Of a stretch of 64,000 bases of DNA, positions 26,038 through 37,764 are shown piece after piece. Each line of letters opens with the position of its first letter. The first letter of the stretch is position 1. Both the position numbers and the translations under genes were made by a program. The DNA is taken from contig NW_020194684.1 in the NCBI RefSeq assembly GCF_002865645.1, positions 3,945,952 through 4,009,951 of the forward strand, given 5' to 3'. Origin of the DNA: Hyaloscypha bicolor E (taxonomy: Eukaryota; Ascomycota; Leotiomycetes; Helotiales; Hyaloscyphaceae). The notes beneath the pieces were generated by a model that did no database searches, was not told where the DNA came from, and worked only from the letters and a program-made list of their open reading frames with translations.

Positions 26038-27235
26038 TCACATCTGCTTGTCCTTCCACCACTGATCCTTAATCTCCTTTGCCTTCTCCTCCGAATGTAC
26101 GGCCCCCACCCTCACCCAATCGGAACCCGGCTCTACAGTCCGCCATTCCTTTGGGTGATCTGGACTTGTGAAGTCGCCAATGAGCAGCGGTGACTTGATG
26201 GACGGCAGCTCGATCGATTGCCGCCCGAGATCTGCCAAGGGTTCTTGTCCTGATATTGTGAGGCCGTTTCGAGAGCCTGGCTCGCGGAGTGAAGGGCGGA
26301 AGAGGTGCGCGAGGTGCGGGTGACTGGATTGAGATATGAGGGGCTGAGGGTGTGGGCGTGGTTGCTGTTGGTGAGGGGAGGTGTGAGATGTTTCATTCAA
26401 GCTTGAGCCATTGAGTTGCAGTATTGATAGAGGTGCCGGAGCTGGTGCAACCATCGATGGTGGCTGTTGTGATTCGCGGTGTGGTGGCGCCTGCATAATG
26501 ACCGTGAGAATTCTTTGTTCCGCCCATATTTGGGCCATTAAGTTGTTGTATTGGTACGTGCGCTTGAGCCGGAGTGGGAGTTGGCTTCGTTTGTTGTTGG
26601 TAATTGAGAGGTCTCCATTGTGGTTTCGACTGGTGTCTGCCGCCGTACGGGTGGTGTCGCTGAGATTTTCCCTTTCCCATTCCTAGGCCACGAGCACCCC
26701 GAGAACTCAGTGGCCCAGCTATGGCTGGTACACTGATCTCTTGATGTGGCGGCAAGAAAGTCGGCGGTAGCTGTTGACGTCCAAAATCCGATGCTCCACC
26801 CATTCCCGGTACATAGGACTGCTGCAATGGAAGGATTGGCTGCGAAGATGGCGATGGCTGCATTGCCAATGACCGTTTGCCGCTCATACTACATACGTCC
26901 TGCTCCTGCGGTTTAAAGTGGAAGCCCGCTTCAGCAGCGAACCATGCAGTGACCTCCTCGGGTCTCATGTTTGGGTTCTCCTTGCGCTTTGCCCTCATCT
27001 GCCCTATTTTAGGAACCGTTCCATTCTCCATAAGATTGTAGACCCTCTGCTCTACAATGTGTTTGTTAAATGAATTGTCTGTATTGAGATTCCGCTTTAG
27101 ATGTCCTTGGGCGACCTTTTGGTTCAGGATGTAGGCGAGATCCTCGTCCGTCTTGGGACCGTCGAGCTTGGTGCTCAAGTGAACGATGGCGAGGAGAGCA
27201 ATCGTTTCTTCTTGCGTCCATCTTTCCGGGGTCAT
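26038..27235 (-). CDS. Unknown P/Q-rich protein with possible Myb/SANT-like N-terminus
   Basis: I propose exons 27235-26558 and 26490-26038 joined over a 67-bp intron (GTACCA...ATGCAG), giving about 376 residues. The intron reconciles two overlapping open frames and preserves reading phase, but there is no family alignment to confirm it. The N-terminal MTPERWTQEETIALLAIVHL, with Trp, acidic and Leu spacing, resembles a Myb/SANT or HTH segment, and KHIVEQRVYNLMENG could form further helices. The middle is Pro/Gln/His-rich low complexity. The C-terminus is more conserved-looking (DHPKEWRTVEPGSDWVRVG, ending DQWWKDKQM). A nuclear regulatory role is possible but unproven. Confidence 0.6.
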
Positions 27236-27723
27236 GTTAAATATTCAAAGTTTTGTCTCGAAAAGAAGTCAAAAAATCTCGACCAGAACATTGTAAATGG
27301 CAACAGAAAGAACCGCCCCTCACCCCTCCACACAGTATTTATTACCCCTCCCCTCCCACTCGCCTCTTGCATTATCCCATTGATTCACGTTCCCCTCACA
27401 CACTCGTCAATAATCCCATGAATCACATGCGACACACCTTCCTCCTCGTGAATCATGCCTCACCCCGCCCCCTTTTCTCGTTTCTCGCTTAACATCTAGC
27501 GAGAGGAGCCACCTACCCAATGTACGTACCTTTGAGAGGCGGAGGGGCACAATGAGAAATGAGAAATGGAAAAGGGTCGGAATGGAATATACCATGAGTG
27601 TACCAACGACCATTCCATTGCAGAATAGAAATTAATCCATTAACTTTTTCCTAATGTACTTTCCATGCTCATATTTATTCTACCCTCCTGCGAGCACCCC
27701 TCGCCTCTCCTTGATGCCAACAA
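27236..27723. other. Intergenic region downstream of the GH3 gene
   Basis: This spacer separates the start of the unknown P/Q-rich gene from the 3' end of the beta-glucosidase gene. It should contain the promoter of the former and the 3' UTR of the latter. No gene is seen. Confidence 0.4.
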
Positions 27724-30628
27724 CTAAGCCAAGACCCCACTAAGCGGCAAATTTCTACTACTGGCCCCAACATACACCTTCTTCGGGTAATTACTAATGA
27801 CCCAGTTCTGGCTAACTGTGTCCCAATTACTGATATCTCTGCGCGTGATATCGTATGAGAAGGTTCCGGATTCGCCGGGAGAGAGGATCAGGTCGTCGAA
27901 ACCGCGTAGGACGATCTTCGGATCAGTGGGGCCGCCGAGGGAGATATACTGTCGAGATTATCAGCGAGAGGTTTTGAGGGAGAAGGAGAGGGAGGTGAGG
28001 TGAGGTGAAGGATGGAAGGGGAGAAGGAGACTCACAAGTTGAGCGATCTCTGTTCCTTTTACAGATCCAGTATTGGTTACGGTCGCAGAAACGGTATACA
28101 TAACATCCCACAGCTGTCTATTTCCACCTCCTGAGCCACCAGCAGGCACCTTCGGTTGCGGCGAGCCATCTCTTGATCCCGCAGGCCAGTTCTGGGGCAA
28201 GCCTGTGGGCACTGGGCCTGAGATGTATGGGTACACGTATTGTGGGACAGCATGGAATCCAGGGGGGAACTCCGCATGAGCAGGATTGTAGTCGATTGTT
28301 CCAAACGTTGGCGCAGCAGACGTCATGCCGGTTGTGGGTTCGTAGGGACCTGGGTTCTGCTTGGTGATCTTGAGGTTCGAGTAGGAGTAGGTGGTGTATG
28401 AGAGGCCGAAGCCGAACTCGTAGGAGGGCTCGATGCCAGCAGCATCGAAGTGGCGATAGTCGATGAAGACACCTTCCGGGAAGTTAAGTTGGGGTGGGTC
28501 TGAGGGGAACTCGTATGTCACGTCGGTGCCGAAGTCTTCACGGGTTTTGCCCCAGGTGAAGACGGACTTGGCTTGGGGGTTGACGTTGCCGTAGAGCACG
28601 TCGGTGATTGCGTTTCCGGTTTCTTGGCCTGGAAGACCAGCCCAGAGGATGGCAGTCACGTTGGGGTGTTGTTTGATAGCTTCGACGATGACAGGCCCAA
28701 CGGTGTGCAGGACGACAACGACGTTAGGGTGAATAGATGCAACATAGGCAATCAACGCATCTCCGCCACCCCACAGCGTGAGGTTCTTTCGATCTCCTTC
28801 GTTACCATCGACCGTGATGAAGCCTTCACCGGAATCCGCGTTGGCGAAAACAATTGCAACTTCAGCACCAGTAACTGCTTTTGCCACAGCCGCAAAGTCG
28901 TAGTTATTGCTGACGTTGGTATACTTGGATCCGTCATGGGCAGCTTGAGCCTTCAGCGCTGTGTTCGGGGCAATCAGGTAGGGGAAGTTGGCTGTTCCAC
29001 TACCCCAGCCCATTGCAAGTGTTCCATTGTCACAGCCGCGGTCGCTGCAGGAGTTGGGTCCGCCCGGATTATCATGCGCATCGTATCCAATAACAGCCAC
29101 GCTCTTGGGCTTGCTGAGTGGCAATGTTTTTTTCGTGTTCTTCAACAACACAGTGGATGCTCCGCCAATCTCTCTGATTAGCTTGGCGTGGTCGTCTTGA
29201 ACATTGACATGCCAGTTAATTTGCTGGAAGCTCTCGTTGGCTTCGGGAAAACGATAACCATTGGTTTCCAGTGACCATGAATTGAAGTTGGTTGGGACTG
29301 AGGCTGTATCTCTGCCGACCTGAATTGACGATTGTATCAGCTTTGCTCTTGACCACAGTCTACGATCAGAACAATATACCTTGTAGTAGGCAGACATGAT
29401 TCGAACCACCATATCGTCAAGTCTCCATTGAGGAATTGTGCCATTGAGAACAGCCGCTGTGAGGTTTGAACCCCAAAAGGTATCTCCAGAATTGAGGTTC
29501 TGGTCGCCAGCCATAGTCATATCAAGGCCGGCCAATGCGGAAGCCACACCGGTATGTTGCGCCCACCAGTCACTTGTCACTGCAAATTGTCAGTATGAAA
29601 ATGAGCGTGAGAGGCTAAATTTCGTACCAAATCCTTGGAAGTCAAGTTCATTTTTGAGCAAGTAATTGAGGGTGTAACTGTTCTGACAGCCGTAGCTGTT
29701 GTTAATCTGCAAGGTTGTTAGAAGGAAGACACGAAACAGTGTAGTTAGACAAACCTGGTTGTACGAGCACATAATAGCTCCTGCGCCTGCCCGTACAGCA
29801 TCTGCGAATGGCCTATCCACCAGTTAGCTGGAACTATTTTTCCCCCCTTCTACTCACCACATGTAGAGCTCGTGCAGGGTCTTGTCATCCAAGTTGGCAG
29901 AGTATGCGAATTCAACAGTGTCCGTTGATTGACGATTTGCCTCTTGCTCGTTCATGATATAGTGCTTTGCACAAGCAATCACGCCAGCATCCTGGATCCC
30001 CTGGATGGTCTCCGCCATGGCAACTCCAGTCAAAACTGGATCGGGGCTGAAGCCTAGTAGTGGGCTTAGCTATTCGCGCTCTCACGCCTCAATTGAGTGG
30101 CATACCTTCCCAGTTGCGGCCTCCCTCTGGAGCGCGGCCCAAAGGACCAGCCACCGGTCCCAATTGAACATCGATGCCCTTTCCTCTGTGCTCCATTCCC
30201 ATGGCATTACCACGAGATTTGAAGAGCCTGGTGCTCCATGTAGCTGCTACGTTCACCCCAGCAGGGAATGCAGAGTTGAAGTCCGCTATTTTAGATTAGT
30301 ATTCTTCAAAAAATGCGTTGAGGGCGGCAAACTTACTGTCACGGACTCCCAAAGGGCTGTCTTGCAGACAGATGCCTGGAAAATTGAGACGAGGGATTGT
30401 GCCAGTATTGCCAACACACGGTCCACCTTCCCATCCCACGCCAGTAGTCAAATTTACCTTCTCAAGAAGAGTGAGTTTACTGACGAAAGCTTGAGCTTTC
30501 TCGTAGGCATCTGCCCATCCATTGCCGCCACGCATCCACGGGGCTGGATAATAAGGAGGGGAGGACTCATATTGGCCGTTGACAATAGCTGTCAATGCCG
30601 CAACGGTTGCAATTGAAGACCACAACAT
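27724..30628 (-). CDS. Secreted GH3 beta-glucosidase
   Basis: Eight exons are inferred: 30628-30337, 30285-30106, 30053-29858, 29812-29755, 29706-29628, 29579-29380, 29319-28036 and 27948-27724. All phases agree, giving 837 residues, typical for fungal BGL1-type enzymes. Residues 1-19 form a signal peptide ([19 protein letters not shown]). The GH3 N-terminal barrel shows [42 protein letters not shown] and [11 protein letters not shown], whose Asp (about residue 272) is the expected nucleophile. The C-terminal domain has [17 protein letters not shown] and [13 protein letters not shown], where the family's acid/base Glu region lies. A fibronectin-III-like end follows ([28 protein letters not shown]). 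It releases glucose from beta-glucosides outside the cell. A TATA element lies about 105 bp upstream. Confidence 0.95.
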
Positions 30629-30731
30629 CTTGCTGGTGGTACAGAGTTCAATTGATTGGGGCGAGGGCGTAACCGGCAACACAACGGACCAAGGAGAAAA
30701 AACTCTTCGCCTTGAAAAGCGCGTTAGGGCA

Positions 30732-30737
30732 TATATA
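30732..30737 (-). promoter_or_regulatory. TATA-like element upstream of the GH3 gene
   Basis: TATATA lies about 105 bp before the beta-glucosidase start codon on the minus strand, in an otherwise GC-rich context. This is a plausible core promoter position, inferred from motif and spacing only. Confidence 0.45.
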
Positions 30738-32099
30738 GTCCGCCGCGCGAAATTTGAGTCGTATTGATCAGACGGAAATAGCTCTTACCTTGAACTTCTC
30801 TTGCTTCTCCATGCTGTGCAACTAGAGCAAGCAGAAGCGCCTTGCTTAGTTAGGTTCAAGCTCCACTGACAGTGGACAGCTCAGAGTGCGTCTTCTCCAA
30901 AAAGCAAGCTCTCCACACTCCCCAGAAAATTTCCCAAGGAAATTATTACACTGTAGACTGACTGATGTCACAGACACCCTTCTAGGGCTCGGGGGTCCGG
31001 GCCTGGGATAGGCCGGGGAGGCACAGGGGAATGCAGGGGCAGGCTCCCCATCAGGGCTGGTCACAGCTGCCAAGTACCGGGGAGAGGACTGTAATCGGAC
31101 CGAGAGGCTCCTGGACTCAGGCCTGGGTGATCTGGATCTCGCTACCCTGTCCTGGAAGATGGGATGAGATTCAGTACAAAAAGTCAGTTGACGGCCTGTC
31201 AGTGGGATACTAAAATTATATAATTTAGGAGCTGTATACGTAATGTCGTAATCCCTCCGAATTGATTATGGTGATATTATCTTGCATATGAGACATCATG
31301 TGACCTTAGCCAATTAGAAGCTTCCATTTGGCTAGCGCGGTTTCGTGTTCCTCCCAATAATCAAACCCATTAATTTACTCCCTTCCACGTGACGAATATG
31401 CACGATTTATACGCTCTTTTATACAGTGCTTTATGCAATACATATTTGACGACTTGATTATTATATAATCGTAACAATTACAAAACGTGCATCCCTACTG
31501 TCAGTTGCCCAAGAGCCTTTGTCGGCCGATATACTGCTGGTCAAGCAAGAGCTTCCCCTCACTTCGGGCCCCCGTCCGCGGGGTCGAGTGCATGCGCCAG
31601 GGGCTGCGAGCTTGTTTGACTGGCGGACGGACCCACAGCTTACGTTGGCTGCCTTGCCTAGAGCGAGAAGGTATTCGCACTCGCATAAAGTATACCAGAC
31701 GACGTCGTGGCTGGTAGTAACGTGGTATTGGATGCGGAGAGAGAGTTGGGAGGGAGTTGAAAGGACGAGAACGCCGAGCCGTGGTCGAGGAGCCACTTTT
31801 ACGGGCGAGGCGCTAAGAGATCGGCGCCGAGATTGTTCCGCAAATGTGGCTTGCAGCCTGCAGGGCCTGATGGGCTTGATGGGCTTGATGGGCTTGATGG
31901 GGCTTGCACGTGACGTGGGGAAGTGAAGCTTGAATACACGTCTCTCTTTCTCGTGCAACTCGACATGATCACACCACACCTCACCCCTGGACGATCTTCT
32001 CCTCTTGGGCGTCAGCATACCAAACATGTGATGGCCCACTGCATATCCACTTGGTCGCACAACAACGGCTGCTTTGATGCCGTTGGTGGAAGTCTGGAA
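30738..32099. other. Gene-poor region upstream of the GH3 gene
   Basis: No gene is convincingly supported. A long minus-strand open frame crosses this interval (about 31461-32708) but has no family features and runs over decayed repeats. A short 9-bp tandem repeat (TGATGGGCT) lies near 31868. Confidence 0.4.
31868..31906 (+). repeat. 9-bp tandem repeat (TGATGGGCT) x4
   Basis: Four consecutive copies of TGATGGGCT, the last with an extra G, form a minisatellite. It has no evident function. Confidence 0.8.
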
Positions 32100-32885
32100 G
32101 GCCAAAGAGATGATCAGGTCCTCTCCGAAGCAGCCGACCGAGTCATTGTCCCAGACCCAGATTACAACTTCTGCAGTGTTGGTACCCTTAAGTCTGTATG
32201 CCATGCTGTGTAAGCTCTGGGGAATTGCAGCTGACCTGTGCCCTAGTCCCTCACCTACACCATCGCATTGTACCCCAGGTCGGGCGGGCCACCCCGCGCA
32301 GCTTATTTCGTGTTGTTGACACCGTCCTGGAAAACAGCTTCGACAACTTCGATTGACTAATGCAAGCCCCAACATTTGAATTCGGCCCTCCTCTTGGACA
32401 CACGGCGTCACCCTGGGCCGAAGGTCTCTCAGCTTTAGCTCCATCGGCCACGGGACGGAAATCTCGTGAGCTTCACTGGGAACTTCTCCGCATCCAGTGG
32501 GACCAATGTAGCCGCCAGCCCACAGCCCACATTTGTGATTGTTCCGATAACATTGGTGCAATGGCGAACTCAGTCTAGGGGAGCACATGGTGGCCCGACA
32601 CGATATTGTTCCATTCCAAGTGGGGACAACGAGGAATCTGGGAAGCCATGCACTCGAGGTTCTGCAATACCCAGAATGTTCGTGAGCTTCACTGGTGCTT
32701 TCCCGCACCCAGTGGGATCAGTGCAGCTGTTAGTCCGCAGCCCGATACTGTGTGTACTGTAATCCGAGCAGTCAGTCCCCGGCGAGTCCATGATGGCCTG
32801 CTTGATGTTGTTGCATGCCAAGTGGGGACGTTGAGCAATCAGAAAGCCATGCCGCTCAATATTCTTCCATTCCCAGATTATTCAT
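32100..32885 (+). repeat. Decayed tandem-repeat locus, possibly a degraded intron-containing gene
   Basis: Two clear units of about 220 bp begin at about 32467 and 32681 with GTGAGCTTCACTGG, run through a CCAGTGGGA motif and a CAGCCC motif, and end near AAGTGGGGAC and GAAGCCATGC or AAAGCCATGC. A weaker third relative lies around 32100-32210. On the plus strand GTGAGC...CCGCAG or CCACAG in each unit looks like a short intron, and the flanking segments (FQVGTTRNLGSHALEVLQYP and CQVGTLSNQKAMPLNILPFP) are similar to each other. This suggests a decayed gene with repeated exon-intron units. I do not recognise the family. Confidence 0.45.
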
Positions 32886-33438
32886 TACCCACGTGGGTAA
32901 ATGTAACAATCCGTCCGCCGTCGACACCTGAATGTGCTTCATACCTAGGGGGACCGTCTTCGCAACGCTTTCTTATGGAGTGTGCCGAGATACCAACCAG
33001 CGTTTGTTTCCACCTGCATAGTTGAGACTTCTTGCTCATCTACTGCTCTTCGTGATGGGGAATGAAATTATTGTATTATGAGACCACGATCTTGAGAAAC
33101 AACTTGAATGTGTAATTGTCTTCCGAGCACCCCAAAGTGTCCTCCCTTTCTACATAGACAAAATCAGGATGAAGAAGTGCGGTGTTTCTAAGAGACAGCA
33201 TGCTTTCTCAGCATCAGGCTCTCCTTAGTGAAGAGAAAAGGAAAAGGAAATTATTTGCGTCTCGACCACCGTTTCATGCCCAAGCCTACTTCTCCAAACA
33301 TTTGTTTCATCTCTCTTTGTCCCCCCTCCCTTTCTGCCCAGAACGAACGAGTGTAATTCTACCTTCCAAGCTTGGAAGGTGAACAGCCAGCAGTTGCCTT
33401 CATAACACCTCCTACCGGTCGCCTTCCAAGTTGTCTGT
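32886..33438. other. Intergenic region between repeat relic and F-box-like gene
   Basis: No supported gene is present. It is the 3' flank of the F-box-like gene that follows on the minus strand. Confidence 0.4.
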
Positions 33439-34736
33439 CTATTTCGTTGCATCACTCTTTCGGCCTGGCCGGGACTGCAGATATTTTTCCGTCTCAGTGA
33501 GCTTCTCTGGAGCCCGTAAAGTGTTCGGCAACATGAACTCTCTGATTTTCGGGCACCACTTCACCTCCAAATCTTCGGTGTAATTATCCCTTTCGTCGGG
33601 ATTGTCAAAGGCGTCGATATCAGAAGCAGATATATAGAGAGTCAAATCGAAGTTCTCTTTGACAGGCAGCGTTCGACAAGCTTCAAGCTGCTTCCATGTT
33701 TCTGATTTAGATTCGAACTCACGGAGTTGATTATCTCCGGTCCAGATAGTAACAGAGAGTTTATCAAGATTCGATAAAGTTGAGATCGTTCGAAGGTAGT
33801 CGAGAAATCTTCGTTGGTCCTCCTTGACATTTAAATCGATAATGTTGTCTCTGAAGTCTAGTGTGAACTCAAAGTGCCTGACTCCGCCCGGCACGGCTGG
33901 CCTCTCTTCAAGGAAGCCAGAAAGTAAATCGGGATCGGGATCGAAGTTCCTCATTGTGATCTTGGTCCTTCGCCAAAATACCTCGCCGAACTCCTTCCGA
34001 AATTGAACGCTGACATTTGACAGATTTCGGATCAGTTCGAGCATGGACCAATCTTTTGTAAGGCACCAGAACAGCCCGGACTTCCTCGCCATCTTGGGTT
34101 TGGCTGACATATGGTAGAGTTTGGTTCGATTCGGGTGTGGCATATTCTCGATACGAAATATTTTTTGCTTCTCAGCAAATTGCTTTCTTTGTTCCTCGTC
34201 GCTTACCGAAGACGTAGCCCGTGACGGCGCCCATTCACTCCGGCCACTCTGGTGTTGTTCAAAAGTCTGATTCCACCAACCAGGTGCTGTTATGTCCCTG
34301 GGTTTGAACTTCTTGATCTCGATTTCAATGCAGTCATCTCCGCCGTAACAGGGTGCACACAACAAGTCCAAGATCCGATGGCGAACCTCGATGGGAAGCT
34401 TGTTGAACTTGAAATGCCCGGATCTAAGATACGAAGTCAGCCCCAACTGTCACGAACCTCAGTTGCTCTCTCAGACCTTTGAAAGCCATCTTTCTCTTTA
34501 AAGAGGACATTGTTTGCTCCGTAATCGGGACCCTCTCGCCCTAGGCCTAGTTGGTAGCACCAGTAGAGCTGATCCTTCTCAAAAAGCCGGCCGAAGCAAA
34601 AGTCACCATGGCCAGTATTGTAAGACTGTCGCGGCACAACAGTCTGATCCCGAGAAGATTCTGCCGCATTTCCCTCTCGAGCGACCTGCGACGGCGTCTC
34701 CATGTGTGGTGGTTCCATGGTCGTGGCAGCCGCCAT
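33439..34736 (-). CDS. F-box-like hypothetical protein
   Basis: Exons 34736-34477 and 34423-33439 are joined by a 53-bp intron (GTCTGA...TTAG with a GGCTGAC branch-like site), giving about 414 residues. The splice restores KDGFQRSGHFKFNKLPIEV. The segment FNKLPIEVRHRILDLLCAP has the Leu-Pro-x-Glu-(Val/Ile)-x-x-x-Ile-Leu pattern of the short F-box-like motif found in many fungal proteins of unknown function. Later segments (FRKEFGEVFWRRTKITM and VRHFEFTLDFRDN) match the usual layout of such proteins, with a strand-rich C-terminal region. It may recruit substrates to an SCF ligase, but this is inferred. A decayed relative lies 1.1 kb upstream. Confidence 0.65.
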
Positions 34737-35833
34737 TGCACGTTGTTGATGTAGATTGGTGACGTGGTCAGAGGGAGATTGAGGAAGGCATGGATGGTAT
34801 TCTCTATTCGCAAAATGGCTAGTTAGGTGGGTGGGTAGGGTTCGGGCCTCTCGCTAAGGTGAATGGATTCCGGTGAATTCACGTTCAAGTGAAAGGTGAT
34901 GTGCTGTGGTAAAATGACATCGGCTAAGGGCATGATTTTCAAGCTGGCCTGCAGCGGGAAGTTAGAGAAGAGTTGGATAGTGAGGCAAGACACACTTGAG
35001 CTTCACTCCATATTGTTCCAGACTCAGTGAATGCAAAATAGGATGCCAAAAAGTCTGCAACCAACTCTGGCAATTGTTCCACGCACAGCAGGCACAATGA
35101 AGAAAGCAGCCGACAGTTACAATTGTTTTTCTGCTTTGCTTTTATTGCATTTGAATATTTGTACAAAGAGTGGAACAAGTACACCTTCTCCGCCTCTTAG
35201 TGTTCTGCGCTCCCCTCGAACAATCTGAATCGAGAACTTTATGCATTTTCCATTTTCCATAATCCATACTGCCTCACTGTTCCCTCACTGCTTGATTGAT
35301 CCAGCCTTTCACTCCCTGAGAGTTCTCGCAGTATATCCATGGCAATGCTCTATTCCATTTGTTTGGGCGCCACAGGTTGCACTGCTCTCAAATTTCTCGT
35401 CCCGCAAGGTGTTTGGGGTTAGCAGATCAAGGACTGCTGGCACGTGTTCGTCTCTTCGTCAGGGACTTCGAAAGAAGCATTGTCGCAAAGGTCGAGTGTG
35501 ACTTCCATGCTCTTCATGGTTTTGTATATTGCCCGTCGTTCGCTGAAAACTCCTGGAAGAAAACCAAGGATTAGGGCATCCTGAACCTCGACGCGAGCTT
35601 TTGACCAGAAAGAGTGTCCCAATATTCGATGCAACTACCTACTGATTTGAGACAAGTTTCTCAAAAGTTCGGATATCGCCTTGTCTGATGAGAATCCAGC
35701 CTTGTCCTTAAAGGCATGGGCTTCCATTAGCATCCCCGCTCTTGATTATCGGCAAGAAGTGCTTGGAACTTTTGGTCTTGGCGGCAGTCATTCTCTTGAC
35801 GCTGCTTACATGCCATGATATCGGACTTGATCC
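34737..35833. other. Intergenic region between the two F-box-like loci
   Basis: No gene is supported. The right end may hold remnants of the missing 3' part of the decayed paralogue, but I could not find its C-terminal sequence here. Confidence 0.35.
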
Positions 35834-36258
35834 CTAAACTATATACCAATTCGAATTTTCGGCATCGTCTTTCAGGTGCTGAGTTTGGTAGGCTTTGATT
35901 TGTTCCTTCAAGCCGTGGTATCTACGCGCGTAGCCATCGTAGTCAATCTCAAGCCGAACATGAACTGTGCAGTCTTTGGGGTCGAGAAAAGGGGCAATGA
36001 GGAGGTTGAGGATCATGTTCTGGATCTTAGGCGGAAGCTTCGTGAACTTGAAGAACCCGACTATGTAATAAGAAGTCAGCTTAGTTGCTCGATGTACCAC
36101 AGCGTTATGGACAATGGGTAGGTACCTCTTAGATCCATCGAGCTCTTGGAAAGGAGCGTTATTGTTGTTGGTCAAGAACTTTAGGACCTCGGCGCTCTGT
36201 GGTAGAGACACGACCAAAGAGGAAGTTGCCGTAGGCGATCGTGTGCTCGGTAGGGCCC
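35834..36258 (-). pseudogene. Decayed paralogue of the F-box-like gene
   Basis: From ATG at 36258 one frame reads AYGNFLFGRVSTTERRG, matching HGDFCFGRLFEKDQ of the intact neighbour, then hits a stop after a Gln run. A second frame gives APFQELDGSKR, matching the KEKDGFQR that precedes the intron. The third part, GFFKFTKLPPKIQNMILNLL, matches FKFNKLPIEVRHRILDLL. Splicing the apparent intron (GTACCT...ACATAG) does not restore the frame, so at least two frame breaks exist. It stops early at 35834 and lacks the C-terminal two thirds of the relative. Confidence 0.65.
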
Positions 36259-36446
36259 ATAGCAAATGTATGAGCTTCTCGGTTGTGTGGTGATTATACT
36301 ATGAATACTTTGTACGGTGATATTGTAGTTTGTGGAGAGAATGTGTTCCAGGTAGGGTGGAGGTTAATTAAGTTGTGCGAAGTAAGGTAAATATTTCACT
36401 TACTTCTTATCTAAATAGGCACGCCCACGGAATCGTTCATTGTTAC

Positions 36447-37320
36447 GGAGATCGCGACATAAAGTATCGGGAATACAGGGCATTGGGAGGCTTTTAGGCT
36501 CTCTAGTATACAGATCAAGCTAGCAAATTCGCTATAAGGCCCTATATTCCAGGTCCTTCCCCTAAAAGTAGCCCATACGCGTTGGACAAGGGCTGCCACA
36601 CCTTTTTAGGGCTCCTCCCCTGTACCTACAAGGAAGTCATCGCTAAGGAAGCCTACTATCCCCCCGGGCACTACTAGCCCTCCCCCTAAATAATTGTTAG
36701 CACATAAGTTTTGGGTATAGGTGCGGGTAGGAATCCAGGGTGTTAGGCCAGTAAGGAAGTCCCTTTCGAGCTGGCTGAGAGCCACTTCCAAGGTAAATGG
36801 TCTTCGTGAACCTTCTACACATATCCCTGGCTTAATACACAGACCACTTTTCGCTCTGTACAATGGATCCAAAAGCCTTCCTACCAGGCATAACCACTCA
36901 GAATAGGAATTCTGTTCCTCTAATCCATATTAGGTGAGCTAGCAATTATTTAGGGGGGGGAATAGTATAATAGTTCCTCGTTTAACGTCCAAGAAATAGT
37001 TGCTTTACTCACTGCGCTATGACCCTAGAAGATCTACCCCCACCCCATAATTAAATGTAGCAGTGGGTCAAAGTGCAAGGGCTTATTTTGTATGGCAACT
37101 GGACCGTACCATGCTGGTTTGCGGGGACCCACTATTACATTTATTTAAGGGGGGGGAGAGTACTTATTCCCGTACAAATGTCCTATAGCGCCTCTTTATA
37201 TCGATTTAGGGAACACTCCTTGGAGTTATAGGGGCTTATAGAGAACTATTGCCCTAGATTCGTTGTAGAACACCAAGGGTCAAAATGCCTATATTCCCGA
37301 TACTTTATGCCGCGATCTCC
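36447..37320. mobile_element. Putative TIR element, 'GGAGATCGCG' ends
   Basis: Inverted copies of GGAGATCGCGACATAAAG (left) and CTTTATGCCGCGATCTCC (right) extend about 35 bp inward, through TATCGGGAATA. They bound an 874-bp noncoding interval. I see no clear target duplication. Another pair with the same ends bounds 49332-50978, so this is a repeat family in the genome. Confidence 0.5.
37045..37149. repeat. Short inverted repeat (~27 bp arms) inside the TIR element
   Basis: The left arm near 37045, CCCCATAATTAAATGTAGC followed by AGTGGGTC, is mirrored by GACCCACTATTACATTTA near 37123. The 105-bp structure could be a nested miniature element or a hairpin. Confidence 0.45.
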
Positions 37321-37468
37321 GCAGCGGCCCTCTAGCACTATAGAATTCACCACGACGTTAATTTTAGGATATTTCCCGTGAGGTCATCTAATTAACAGTC
37401 TGCAAGCTATTTCAGTCTACTACTAAATTTTCAAAATGGCAAAAGGCTGTTTTTACTTAGTTCCTGTA

Positions 37469-37764
37469 ACCGACATCCCTGCAAAGCGAAAATGCCGTAG
37501 TATAACTGGAACTTCGACGAAATTACGAATATCTCAATGCCACATAATAGGATTTTATTTTGTACTTCTCTCATTTTAGTTTGACATATTTTAATGCTTA
37601 GATAAGTATTTAAATTTTATAAGAGCTTATATAAAGGTTCATTAATTATGTTTTAATAATTATTTGTTTTATAACTTTATTCTTTACTTGAGGTTTTATC
37701 TCTAACTAATTAATATTTTCAAAGCTTGAAACTATAACAATATTAAGTAATAGCAAGTAAGTTA
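37469..37764 (+). repeat. Left arm of ~300-bp inverted repeat flanking the NLR-like gene
   Basis: This AT-rich sequence begins ACCGACATCCCTGCAAAGCG after a TA dinucleotide. Its diverged inverted copy lies at 42090-42387, sharing GTATAACTGGAAC, AATAATTATTTGTTTTATA and AATAGCAAGT segments in the same order. Divergence is mostly C-to-T/G-to-A type, as expected from RIP. Confidence 0.7.

Noticed and set aside
31461..32708. A 415-residue minus-strand open frame
   Set aside because: It crosses the 9-bp minisatellite and the decayed tandem units, shows no family motifs and is Arg/Ser/Cys/Pro-skewed, so it is probably a chance open frame in GC-moderate DNA.
36950..37020. tRNA-like stretch on the minus strand (ATAGCGCAGTGAGTAAAGC)
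   Set aside because: It resembles a tRNA D-arm but I could not form a full cloverleaf or find a T-arm consensus, so it is not called as a tRNA.
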